This document shows positions 55,962 to 64,000 of a DNA stretch of 64,000 nucleotides, piece by piece; position 1 is the stretch's first letter; each line of letters begins with the position of its first letter. The DNA comes from Diaphorobacter sp. HDW4A (GTDB lineage Bacteria; Pseudomonadota; Gammaproteobacteria; Burkholderiales; Burkholderiaceae_C). Both the position numbers and the translations under genes were made by a program. Location of the stretch: positions 3,596,001-3,660,000 of the forward strand of contig NZ_CP049910.1 of NCBI RefSeq assembly GCF_011305995.1. Direction: 5' to 3'. The notes beneath the pieces are model-generated. The model saw only the letters and a list, made by a program, of their open reading frames with translations, did no database searches and was not told where the DNA came from.

Positions 55962-57272
55962 CTATGGCACCAAAAAATGGTATTTCAAACCGACGGCGCT
56001 CTTGTAATCGGCGGTGAAGACCGTGTGGCCAACCAGATCGGTGACGACATTCGCGTGAGGATGAGCCCCTTTACCCGGTGCACAGTGAACAAATGCAGAG
56101 GGGGCAAGGGCCTTCGCATTGCCAGATACCCATGAATGCTCGGAGCCATGGTGGGGGACCTGCATGACGCCAACTCTGTCCCAGCGGTTTGCCCCGAAGT
56201 GATATTGCATAGCGGAAATAACGTTGGCATCAATTCGCAGATCACCTGTACAGAGCAATGCTGGTCGATCTGAAGAGAAACAGCTCCCTATGTCTATTTC
56301 GATAGTGGGAGGCTTTGCTTTATGCCTTCGAAAAAACTCACACAGCTCCAAATCCCGGGCGGTGATTCGAGGCGCCGAATACATGGAAATCGAAATATTG
56401 TTTCTCGCGCTGCTGCTGGATCCAAAATGGCCCTCGTAGCACTTCTTTAAGGCAGCTCTCCACCCCGATGGCCATGACGAAAAAGGCTTATCGAGCCCAA
56501 GAGTAGCTATTTCCGCTTCGATCTTGTCCCGAACCTCTTGCAAAGGCAGTCCAGACTTCTTAGAGATTAGGTCACCTGATTCAGTTGTCTTTATGATGCC
56601 CAAATCCTTACCGCTAACCTCAGCGTTATAGAACATGAACTCCATCGGAAATCCATCAGGATGAACCGGGGTTCCATGTTGTATGACTTGAACGCCAGGA
56701 CCACCAGCGAGAGTCGACGCGGTTATGCTTAGTTCGCGTTTCTCAAGACTGTCTTCACGCTGCCTGTCAATGTCCAAGTCATTGGGATTGAGGCCAGTAG
56801 GTAAGCGCAAAGGATCCCGACTTTCCTGCGGTCCGGAAGATCCGCCACGAACAAGCAGCAGCGTTCCAACTCTTGCCGAGAGATTTTTTGATTGCAACCA
56901 CGTCGCAGGCGAAAGCTGCAACTGCGCAGTCGAGGCGCTGATACCCCTGAGCCCCCCAACGGCGACATCCCGGACACGTTGTTGCCATTCCGAAAATGGC
57001 AACACCAAAAAATCAACTTCACGCTGCTTAAGAAGATCCTCTAGACCATTTACATGGTCGTCGTCAAAGTGTGACAAGACCAGCATATTGATGCGATCTG
57101 GCCACACAGACCAAGAAGCGGTACGTGCCAACGCACTACTCATAGCATTCGAGCTTTTAGAGCCGCAGTCGTATACCCAGCTGAATGCATTCTCTTCTCT
57201 TCCAATGACTACGCCAGTCATGAACGTTCCATGACCGACCGCATGGAAGCACTGGTGAACGTGATACCGCAT
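55962..57272 (-). CDS. ComEC-like metallo-beta-lactamase-fold hydrolase
   Basis: A 436-residue stand-alone metallo-hydrolase. The metal motif is in LVLSHFDDDHVNGL (H68, D70, D72, H73), and a later HHG motif is VPHHGSEHSW (about 374). This pattern is that of the C-terminal domain of ComEC/Rec2 competence proteins, whose members act on nucleic acids or nucleotides. Unlike ComEC it has no membrane helices. A charged insert of about 150 residues separates the motifs. It follows hsdR by 76 bases on the same strand. I choose the ATG at 57272; a TTG one codon earlier is possible. Confidence 0.78.
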   Translation of the reverse strand: MRYHVHQCFHAVGHGTFMTGVVIGREENAFSWVYDCGSKSSNAMSSALARTASWSVWPDRINMLVLSHFDDDHVNGLEDLLKQREVDFLVLPFSEWQQRVRDVAVGGLRGISASTAQLQLSPATWLQSKNLSARVGTLLLVRGGSSGPQESRDPLRLPTGLNPNDLDIDRQREDSLEKRELSITASTLAGGPGVQVIQHGTPVHPDGFPMEFMFYNAEVSGKDLGIIKTTESGDLISKKSGLPLQEVRDKIEAEIATLGLDKPFSSWPSGWRAALKKCYEGHFGSSSSARNNISISMYSAPRITARDLELCEFFRRHKAKPPTIEIDIGSCFSSDRPALLCTGDLRIDANVISAMQYHFGANRWDRVGVMQVPHHGSEHSWVSGNAKALAPSAFVHCAPGKGAHPHANVVTDLVGHTVFTADYKSAVGLKYHFLVP

Positions 57273-57293
57273 CAAGCAACCATCCTTTGCTGT

Positions 57294-57313
57294 GGATATC
57301 CGCAGGGATATCC
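57294..57313. repeat. Hairpin between hsdR and the metallo-hydrolase gene
   Basis: The palindrome ggatatcc (57294-57301) is repeated after gcag at 57306-57313, forming an 8-bp hairpin with a 4-base loop. No T run follows on the minus strand, so it is not a classic terminator; it may adjust expression of the downstream gene. Confidence 0.45.
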
Positions 57314-57348
57314 GAAAATCCTTGGGGAATGCCAGACAAGAATGCTAC

Positions 57349-60300
57349 TCATACAGACGCCCCAGTCTGCGGCGGTGCCTTCGGCGGCATCGCCCCACGG
57401 TGATAGGTCGCATCGAACACCGTGTCCGTCAGCCAACGTTTGAAGTTGGGGTTGTCGCTGAACTGCTTGAACAGCTCAGTGTGATCGGACAGCAGCTCCA
57501 GCACCACGCGATTCAGCGCCTTGTCATGCTCCAGCTTCGCGTTCTGCTTGTCGGAGTTCGCCTGCGCGTTCTGGTAGGCCTTGTCCTGGGCCACCCGTGC
57601 CGGGATTTCCTCGGCAATGACCTTGCGAATCTTGTCCTCGTCCTTCCACTCGATGTTGCCGAACAGGTCATTGAAGGTCTTGATGATCGCGGAGAGCTTG
57701 TCGATGTCAGCCTCGCCTTTGCCGCCACCGCCGCCCGGAGGCACGGGCTCGACGGTGGCATCCGCGTCGTCCATCGCCATCTTCAGCGCCGCGTTGGCCT
57801 CCACCCGGTAGCTGTCCATGTCAATGGTCTCCAGCACCCCTTTGGACAAGTCCTCTTCCTTGGGCGCGGGCAGCTTGGGAATGAGGAAGTTCAGGAAGAT
57901 CGACAGCTTCTCCCACGCGGGGTGGCCGTAACTCAGGATGGCGGCTAGGAAGCCGTAGCTGCGCACGAAGGCCTTGGCCTTACCTTTGAACTTGACCTGA
58001 TCGTCCTCGCCGAGCTTGTCGGTGTATTCGGCCACGCAAGCATCAAGGATGGGGTCGAGCTTGTCCCGGTCTGCGCCGCTCAAATACAGCGCCACCAAGT
58101 CTTCCACCTGCTGCCAGCTGTACACCTGCTGTCCGTCGAGTTCAGCCTTGATGTCGTGCAGCTTGTTGGCGTCGGTTTCGCCGGCCTGGATGGTGGCGCG
58201 GTAGTAGTCCTGGAAGGCCGCCTTCACCGCCTCGGCGTTGTCCGCGAAGTCGAGCACGAAGGTATCGTGCTTTTGCGGATGCGCACGGTTCAGCCGCGAC
58301 AAGGTCTGCACCGCCAGAACACCCGCCAGCGGCTTGTCCACGTACATCGTGTGCAGCAAGGGCTCATCGAAGCCGGTCACGAACTTGTTGGCGACGATCA
58401 GGAAGCGATACGGGTCTTGCTTGAGATTGGCAGGAATGTCCTTGCTCGGAAACCCGTTGAGATCGGCCTCGGTCTTCTTCTGGCCACCAACCTCGAAGTC
58501 GCCCGAGTACGCCACGATGGCCTTGTACGGGCTCTTGATCTGCGTGAGGTAGTCGGACACCTCGCGGTAGTAGTCAATGGCCCGCGCAATGCCGCTGCAC
58601 ACGATCATCGCCCGCGCCTTGCCGCCAATCTTCTGCTTGCCCGCCACCTGCGCGGTGAAGTGATCCACCATGATCTCCGCCTTGCGGCGGATGGCCTTGT
58701 CGTGTGATTCGACGTAGTGGCGAATCTTCTTCAGCGCCTTCACCTTGTCGAATTCCGGGTCATCCGCCACCGTCTTCGCCACTTGGTAGAAGCTGTCGTA
58801 AGGGGTGTAGTTCTCCACCACGTCGAAGATGAACTTCTCTTGGATTGCCTGCTTCGTGGTGTAGGTCAGTTCCTCGGGCGAACGGAACTGCACCTTGTCA
58901 CCGACCAGCGTTTTCTCGCCGAACAACTCCAGCGTCTTGTTCTTGGGTGTGGCGGTGAACGCAAAGTAGCTGGCGTTGACCAGCAGCTTACGGGAGGCGA
59001 TGCGTTTCTCGATTTCCGCGTTGACCGCATCCTGCGTGCTGTCCTCCTCGAACTCTTCCTCGGCCACCTTGCCGCCAAGGGCTTCGTGCATCCGCGCCGT
59101 GGTTTTGCCGCCTTGGCTGGAATGTGCTTCGTCGATCAACAGCGCGAAGCTCTTGCCGGAGAGGTCGCCCAGCTCATCAAGGATGAACGGGAACTTCTGC
59201 ACCGTGGTGACGATGATCTTCTTGCCCTTCTGCAAGAAGCCCCGCAGCTCTTGGGCGTTGTCGGAGTGGCCGAAAATCGCCGCCACATGGTCATAGCCTT
59301 TGATGGTGCGAGCGATCTGCGTGTCCAGCGCACGCCGGTCGGTGATGACGATGATGGAATCGAACTGCGCCACCATCGGGTCATCCTTGCGGCGAAGCTC
59401 GACCAACTGGTGTGCCAGCCAGGCAATGGTGTTGCTCTTGCCACTGCCAGCCGAATGCTGGATCAGATACCGCTTGCCCACCCCATCGGCATGGGCGCGG
59501 TGCAGCAGGGCACTCACTGTGCGCAGCTGATGGAAGCGCGGGAAGATTTGCTTGCGCTTTTTCTTCTTCTTGCCGCTGGCATCAGCTTCTTCCTCTTCCA
59601 CTACCTGCGCGTAGCTTTCGATGATGTTGGCCAGCGATTCGCGGGTCAGCACCTGCTTCCATAGGTAGTCGGTCTTCAAGCCATCCGGGTTGGGCGGGTT
59701 GCCCGCGCCACTGTTCCAGCCCTGGTTGAACGGCAGGAACCACGAGGCTTTGCCCTTCAGCTCGGTGCAGAACGCGGCCTCCGCGTCATCGACTGCGATG
59801 TGCGCCACGCAGCGCCCAAGCTGGAACAGCAGTTCCTGCGGGTTGCGCGTGGTCTGGTACTGGACGATGGCGTCAGCCAAGGTCTGCTTGGTCAGCGAGT
59901 TCTTCAACTCGAAGGTCAGCACCGGCAGGCCGTTGATGAAGATCGCCAAGTCCAGCTCATTGCCGGAATCGTTGCTGTAGCGCACCTGCCGGGTGACGCT
60001 GAAAATGTTCTTGCCGAATGCGTCTGCTGCGGCGGCATTGCCCGGCGTGGGCAGCAGCTTGTAGAGATCGACGTGTACCGGCCCGTGGCTCACGCCCTTG
60101 CGCAGGACGTCCACCACGCCACGCTTGGTGATTTCGCCTTGCAGGCGGTGCAGAAACTGGGTTCGCTTGATGCCATCCGTCGCCAGTTCCAGCGTTTCCA
60201 CCGCCTTGGGCTGGGTGGCCTGCAAGAAGGCCAGCAACTGCGCCACATCCAGCGCCACGTCGCGGTTGTAGTCGGCGGGCTTGCCTTGCACAAAACCGTT

Positions 60301-60420
60301 GTGGGTGGCAGCGAAGTCCGCGGAGGCCAGATCATGGTTGTACTCGGGCTGCGGCACTCCGGTCATGCCGCGCACCACGCGCGCCTCGAACCAACGCTCG
60401 CTGGTATCAGTCTTCGCCAT
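57349..60420 (-). CDS. hsdR: Type I restriction enzyme, R subunit
   Basis: A 1023-residue motor and nuclease subunit. The N-terminal PD-(D/E)xK nuclease is seen in ELDLAIFINGLPVLTFELKN (about 155-172). The SF2 translocase has Walker A in HSAGSGKSNTIAWLAHQL (about 322), motif Ia VITDRRALDTQI, DEAH in DEAHSSQGG (about 432) and motif VI-like TLSRLNRAHPQ. The C-terminal helical region docks on the methylase. It cuts unmodified DNA at a distance after translocation. The ATG at 60420 overlaps hsdS by 14 bases. Confidence 0.94.
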   Translation of the reverse strand: MAKTDTSERWFEARVVRGMTGVPQPEYNHDLASADFAATHNGFVQGKPADYNRDVALDVAQLLAFLQATQPKAVETLELATDGIKRTQFLHRLQGEITKRGVVDVLRKGVSHGPVHVDLYKLLPTPGNAAAADAFGKNIFSVTRQVRYSNDSGNELDLAIFINGLPVLTFELKNSLTKQTLADAIVQYQTTRNPQELLFQLGRCVAHIAVDDAEAAFCTELKGKASWFLPFNQGWNSGAGNPPNPDGLKTDYLWKQVLTRESLANIIESYAQVVEEEEADASGKKKKKRKQIFPRFHQLRTVSALLHRAHADGVGKRYLIQHSAGSGKSNTIAWLAHQLVELRRKDDPMVAQFDSIIVITDRRALDTQIARTIKGYDHVAAIFGHSDNAQELRGFLQKGKKIIVTTVQKFPFILDELGDLSGKSFALLIDEAHSSQGGKTTARMHEALGGKVAEEEFEEDSTQDAVNAEIEKRIASRKLLVNASYFAFTATPKNKTLELFGEKTLVGDKVQFRSPEELTYTTKQAIQEKFIFDVVENYTPYDSFYQVAKTVADDPEFDKVKALKKIRHYVESHDKAIRRKAEIMVDHFTAQVAGKQKIGGKARAMIVCSGIARAIDYYREVSDYLTQIKSPYKAIVAYSGDFEVGGQKKTEADLNGFPSKDIPANLKQDPYRFLIVANKFVTGFDEPLLHTMYVDKPLAGVLAVQTLSRLNRAHPQKHDTFVLDFADNAEAVKAAFQDYYRATIQAGETDANKLHDIKAELDGQQVYSWQQVEDLVALYLSGADRDKLDPILDACVAEYTDKLGEDDQVKFKGKAKAFVRSYGFLAAILSYGHPAWEKLSIFLNFLIPKLPAPKEEDLSKGVLETIDMDSYRVEANAALKMAMDDADATVEPVPPGGGGGKGEADIDKLSAIIKTFNDLFGNIEWKDEDKIRKVIAEEIPARVAQDKAYQNAQANSDKQNAKLEHDKALNRVVLELLSDHTELFKQFSDNPNFKRWLTDTVFDATYHRGAMPPKAPPQTGASV

Positions 60421-62485
60421 CGCCGTCCCCCTCTTCGGTCACATCTTCCTGGTCATCGCCGAGCGCAGCCAGCGCCGCGTCGTCCACCACATCGTCCGGG
60501 CCTGGCTGCCAGCCGCGCACGTCCACTTGGCCCGTGACCACATCGGCAATCTGGCGGTCGCGGTATTCGCGGATCAGTTTGATTTCCTCTTCGGTGCGGA
60601 CGATAGCGTCGTCCAGCGGTGCGCTCTCTGTCTTGATGTGCGCAACGATGTCCTGCTGCTCATCCTCGGTTGGTGGCAACGCCACAGGAAAACGCCCCAA
60701 CACAGTTTCTGCGATGGCGGGATACGCGATGCCGATGGAGTTCGCTGCCACCCGGTTCACGAAGGCACTGCTCTGGATGACGTAACCGAGGTATTCGGGC
60801 TCCACATTCTTGCCGGGCGTGAGTACCGCAAAACCGGTGGATGCGATCAGGTCATTCGCGTCCTCGCTGACATACCAGATGGCCTTCAGGTACGTCCGCA
60901 CAGTCGAGATGATGGTGTCGCCTCGGCGTAGAACACGACGCGCTCGGGACGGCGCGCCCTCGAAACGGATGCGCTCAAGTTCCTTCGACAAGCGACCGGT
61001 TTGCACCGAGCCGATGTCCACGTAGCGGAACTCAAAATCTGGATTGGTCTTTTGGCCCAGCGTGCGGGCATTGAGCCGCACCCAACGTTTCAGCGGCTTC
61101 ACCTCCCAGTGCTCCGGCACCTCTCCCAGCCATTCGATACCGGATGCTTTCAGCACCACCGATGCATCAAGGCCACGCGTGACGGCGTGGTCGATGATGC
61201 GCAGCTTCTGTTCGGTGAGCAGCTTAATCAGGTCTCTTTTGGCCTTGATGAAGCGGGCGATGTGGGCGTCCTTAGCGCGCAAGTAGGCAACGATCTGGTC
61301 TTGCTCGGGGCGCGGCGGCACAAGCGAGGGCATCTGCTTGAAGGATTCCCAATACAGCCGATTGCGATCCGCCACGATGCCGCGCGAGAACTTGTTGACC
61401 TCCTGCATGTACGCCGCCGTGCGGAACAGGTAGCTGTAGTAGCTGCTGTTAGCCTCTTCGTAGGGTTTCACCACGACATATGCAGGGCTGACCAGCCCGT
61501 CAACGGGCGCGGGGCCGACCGCGCCTTGCCACATCCGCATCATGTTGTAGGCAATGTCGCCCTTGACTGCGCGCTTGTATTTCTCCTTCTGGCTCATCAC
61601 CTGCTTGCGTTTCAGGTTTTCCATGTCACGCACACGCACGCCGGTGCGCAGCGACACTTCCAGAATCGGCAGATCGGGGAAGCCCGTTTCAACGCGATGG
61701 CCAAAGAGGCGGCCATTGCGCAGCACCTGCCATCCTGCAGGTATGGACGGAACCCAAGGCAGACCCGATGCGCGAAGGGCTTGATTGACCGGCTTGGCTG
61801 CAGCAACCGCTGCTGGATTAACCACAGCCTCGGTTGCGATTGCTGTGTCTGCACAGAATAGAGCGCCTTGCTCTGGTGCAAGAGCGGCCCGTGGCGTTGG
61901 CAGTCCCATTGCCACACCAATCTCCTTTCCGAACAGCAGGAACTGAGGAATGTCTGGCGGTGCGATATCCAGGGCGGCGTCGCGTCCTTGCTGCTTCACC
62001 TGCTCGCGAAGTTCCATCAGCAGCCTGCCCAAAACGTTCATTCCGACCAGCGTATCGCCGTCGTCAACGACCTTGGCGCCCCAAAAATCGTCCTTTCTAG
62101 ACGCTTCGACGATTGGCCTTTCCTTTGTTCGCAACAAAAGTTCACTGAAGGCGTGCCAGTTGTTTGCAAGCTTCATGCGAAGACACCAGCGCATGACACG
62201 GACGCGAACCTGATCCCAGTCAACGCGCGAGTCATTGCGGTACGGCTTGCTCTTCATCTTTGCCGTCATCGGGCTGATCTGGCCAATGATCATCCGCTGA
62301 ACTTCAGGAAGATGCGGAAACCGACAGGCTTGATACAGCGCCTCAGACGTCAGTACCCGAATGCCATTGACATGGATTGGATAGCCGCCCGCCATGTTGG
62401 AAAGCCCGCCAAAGTCCTCGTTCGTCTTTAGAAAGACTACGCTCTCGGACCGGCGGTAGGTTCTAAGTTGAGCCTGACCACTCAT
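60407..62485 (-). CDS. hsdS: Type I specificity subunit with N-terminal NADAR domain
   Basis: A 692-residue fusion. Residues about 15-165 form a NADAR (YbiA-like) domain: EDFGGLSNM, TSEALYQACRF (E48, Y51, Q52), KDDFWG (W135, G136) and GMNVLGRLLMELRE (N150, R160). After a linker, the HsdS part begins at about 247 (GLPWVPSIPAGWQVL): first target-recognition domain, conserved helix RPEQDQIVAYLRAKDAHIA, second recognition domain from SGIEWLGEVPEHWEV (about 447), and second helix PPTEDEQQDIVAHI. NADAR domains hydrolyse N-glycosidic bonds of ribosyl or ADP-ribosyl bases. The ATG at 62485 overlaps the preceding stop by one base (TGATG). Fusion to HsdS is not an arrangement that I know. Confidence 0.88.
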   Translation of the reverse strand: MSGQAQLRTYRRSESVVFLKTNEDFGGLSNMAGGYPIHVNGIRVLTSEALYQACRFPHLPEVQRMIIGQISPMTAKMKSKPYRNDSRVDWDQVRVRVMRWCLRMKLANNWHAFSELLLRTKERPIVEASRKDDFWGAKVVDDGDTLVGMNVLGRLLMELREQVKQQGRDAALDIAPPDIPQFLLFGKEIGVAMGLPTPRAALAPEQGALFCADTAIATEAVVNPAAVAAAKPVNQALRASGLPWVPSIPAGWQVLRNGRLFGHRVETGFPDLPILEVSLRTGVRVRDMENLKRKQVMSQKEKYKRAVKGDIAYNMMRMWQGAVGPAPVDGLVSPAYVVVKPYEEANSSYYSYLFRTAAYMQEVNKFSRGIVADRNRLYWESFKQMPSLVPPRPEQDQIVAYLRAKDAHIARFIKAKRDLIKLLTEQKLRIIDHAVTRGLDASVVLKASGIEWLGEVPEHWEVKPLKRWVRLNARTLGQKTNPDFEFRYVDIGSVQTGRLSKELERIRFEGAPSRARRVLRRGDTIISTVRTYLKAIWYVSEDANDLIASTGFAVLTPGKNVEPEYLGYVIQSSAFVNRVAANSIGIAYPAIAETVLGRFPVALPPTEDEQQDIVAHIKTESAPLDDAIVRTEEEIKLIREYRDRQIADVVTGQVDVRGWQPGPDDVVDDAALAALGDDQEDVTEEGDGDGED

Positions 62486-63519
62486 CAGAAATCGCCCCCG
62501 GAGAGGTCCGCGAACATTCTTCGCACTGCTGTTTGCGCATTTGTTGTCCGAGGGAAAAGTGGATACCAGGGCGCATCCACCCAAAAGGCCAGTGGGGCGT
62601 TGTTGGGGCAGTTGCGATAAGTGACGATCAACGAACCGAACCCCAATGTCTCCAACGTCATATGCCCGAGTGGGCGCTGAGTAGCGCCAAGGTTGGGGCA
62701 CATCTGGCGAATGTTCACGCCGGCCTTCAGAAACTCTTGCTCAAGCAGAATCTTTCCAGCGTCGCCGGTGAACAAGTTGGCCGCTCCAGGGTTGCCTGCA
62801 GTTCTCAGCGAGGGCTGGTACTTCATAGCGGCAACATAGGCTTGCACGGCTGGATCATTGGGGATCGCTGTGGGGCGCAGCACATCCGACTTTGCGCTAT
62901 AGGTCCGCCTGTCCTCCAACTCGATGGCATGCCACCAAGTAATGTCGACCTTCTTTCCCGAAGTCTTGATGACCTCTTGAATCTTGCCGTTCGCGTAGTA
63001 CTGACCACCGCTGTGTTGAGCAATACATATGACATGCAGAGTAGTCTGCGCGGGCGCGTGGTCTCGAATCCACCCTTCAAGATCACGTCTGACTCGGTTG
63101 CCTGTGAAGATACCGTCATCCAGGTAGATGAAAACATCGTCACCATGCGCACATTCCGTAGTGCCGAATCCATGTTCATCCTGCAACTGCTCAGAGAACA
63201 GGTTGATCATGTCCGTCTGACTGTCTCCGCCGCCCTGAATGTCTAGAAAGTTGGCATCGCGCCAGAACGCTGCTGCGTCTTCTCCAGTGAGCTTCTTGCT
63301 CCGCATTGCGGTGCGAAGAAACTTGGCCACGTCCTCTTTCGAGAAGTAGATTTTCTTGAGAACGTGGTCAACTTCTTGGAGGATGGGCAGCTGCACGGCA
63401 ACGTCGAACTGTTGCACCCAACGATCAACGTGGTCTGTGATCGGCTGAGGAAGCGAGCCACCGCGGTAATCCTGAATCGTGTTGGCAATTGATGCCAACA
63501 GGTCGCTACGCTGACTCAT
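62485..63519 (-). CDS. Phosphoribosyltransferase-like protein in a type I R-M operon
   Basis: A 344-residue protein with a phosphoribosyltransferase-type PRPP loop, DDVFIYLDDGIFTGNRVRRD (D134, D135, T139, G140). The flanking strands (TLHVICIAQHSGGQYYANGK, ITWWHAIELEDRRTYSAK) suit a PRTase fold. The N-terminal 100 residues are helical; the C-terminal 120 residues (ANLFTGDAGKILLEQEFLKA, GFGSLIVTYRNCPNNAPLAF) look like a family-specific cap. It resembles the PRTase-like group (PRTase-CE) that comparative genomics places in conflict systems. It overlaps hsdM by 4 bases and hsdS by one, so it is an integral part of the operon. Substrate unknown. Confidence 0.75.
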   Translation of the reverse strand: MSQRSDLLASIANTIQDYRGGSLPQPITDHVDRWVQQFDVAVQLPILQEVDHVLKKIYFSKEDVAKFLRTAMRSKKLTGEDAAAFWRDANFLDIQGGGDSQTDMINLFSEQLQDEHGFGTTECAHGDDVFIYLDDGIFTGNRVRRDLEGWIRDHAPAQTTLHVICIAQHSGGQYYANGKIQEVIKTSGKKVDITWWHAIELEDRRTYSAKSDVLRPTAIPNDPAVQAYVAAMKYQPSLRTAGNPGAANLFTGDAGKILLEQEFLKAGVNIRQMCPNLGATQRPLGHMTLETLGFGSLIVTYRNCPNNAPLAFWVDAPWYPLFPRTTNAQTAVRRMFADLSGGDF

Positions 63520-64000
63520 GCTGAGGTACTCCCCACGACTTTTTGAAGCAAGCCCTCAGTCTGTTGTTCCAGCTTCAGGATGTCGGCGCGAATCTGGTCA
63601 AGGGTTCGCAGTGGAGCGGGCTTGTAGAAATAACGCGCGAAGGAGATTTCGTAGCCGACCTGTGTTTTCTCCGTAGCGATCCAGGCATCCGGTGCGTGCG
63701 GCAGCACCTCTCGTGCGAAGAAGGCATCAATACCGCCCGTTTCCTTCAGCGGCACCTGCTCGGTGTCCCGCAGTTCGCTGTCAGACTCGTACTCGACCAT
63801 GAAGCGATCCTTGCCCACGGTTTCCAGGTACGCACCGTCGAAGCCGGGCTCAAAGTGTTCCCCTGCCTTGAGCTTGCTGCGCTTGGCAATAACCGGCGGC
63901 GCGGTTTCGTCGCGCCAGCTCACAGCCTTGTAGATGGCTTTTTTCTCAGGCGCGCCGAGCTTGTCACCCTGCGCCTTGAGCGCAGCATCGAAGCGGGTGC
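63516..64000 (-). CDS. hsdM: Type I DNA methyltransferase subunit, C-terminal part
   Basis: The last 160 codons of an N6-adenine methyltransferase; the start and catalytic NPPF region lie beyond the right edge. The typical C-terminal segments are visible: LPHAPDAWIATEKTQVGYEI, SFARYFYKPAPLRTLDQIRA and LEQQTEGLLQKVVG. It modifies host DNA and forms the M2S1 core with HsdS. The stop overlaps the start of the phosphoribosyltransferase-like gene by 4 bases. Confidence 0.92.
   Translation of the reverse strand, partial: TRFDAALKAQGDKLGAPEKKAIYKAVSWRDETAPPVIAKRSKLKAGEHFEPGFDGAYLETVGKDRFMVEYESDSELRDTEQVPLKETGGIDAFFAREVLPHAPDAWIATEKTQVGYEISFARYFYKPAPLRTLDQIRADILKLEQQTEGLLQKVVGSTSA

Noticed and set aside
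1..64000. CRISPR arrays, rRNA genes, known riboswitches
   Set aside because: I saw no regularly spaced direct repeats, no rRNA segments and no recognisable riboswitch core in the gaps between genes.

Overview
The window is a high-GC stretch of a betaproteobacterial chromosome, most likely Burkholderiales, family Comamonadaceae. The main reasons are the gene order tpiA-secG-tRNA-Leu-nuoA-N, the DUF2818 gene behind nuoN, the rpsO-pnp pair, the yicC-gmk-rpoZ order beside spoT, and a four-gene block with the architecture of the Cupriavidus sulfoacetate cluster. Species cannot be fixed from the sequence alone.

Core part (1..43570). A cell-surface sugar cluster ends at the left edge (a partial RmlC-like epimerase and a family 2 glycosyltransferase). 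All 14 nuo genes for respiratory complex I follow on the minus strand, fed from upstream by tRNA-Leu(GAG), secG, tpiA and a quinone oxidoreductase. Next come pnp/rpsO, tRNA-Arg(ACG), greB, spoT and the yicC-gmk-rpoZ operon. A Ser/Thr kinase/PP2C phosphatase pair then leads into rph-rdgB-hemW. After these lie an I78-type inhibitor lipoprotein, a ferric-reductase-like flavocytochrome with PepSY proteins and a PhoPQ-like two-component system, and a divergent regulator/operon matching sauR-sauSTU: sulfoacetate uptake, CoA activation and reduction to sulfoacetaldehyde.

Accessory part (43571 to the right edge). A genomic island begins at a 3' fragment of a CAU-anticodon tRNA gene, followed by a P4-type tyrosine integrase, an AbiE toxin-antitoxin pair and a second tyrosine recombinase. 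A mazE-like antitoxin gene is split by a nested insertion. An IS66-family element (IS66-A, 49025..55417) lies inside mazE with 8-bp target duplications. Inside its tnpA sits a second IS66-family element (51428..55224), also with a perfect 8-bp duplication, which carries merR, merT, merP and a small Cys-rich gene between its tnpC and its right end. Removing both insertions restores mazE and the first tnpA in frame.

Right edge (55962..64000). A tightly overlapping minus-strand operon encodes a type I restriction-modification system with two unusual parts: a phosphoribosyltransferase-like protein between hsdM and hsdS, and an HsdS that carries an N-terminal NADAR (YbiA-like) domain. A ComEC-like metallo-hydrolase follows hsdR. 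This is the best candidate in the window for an undescribed defence system. hsdM runs off the right edge, so the right end of the island is not seen.
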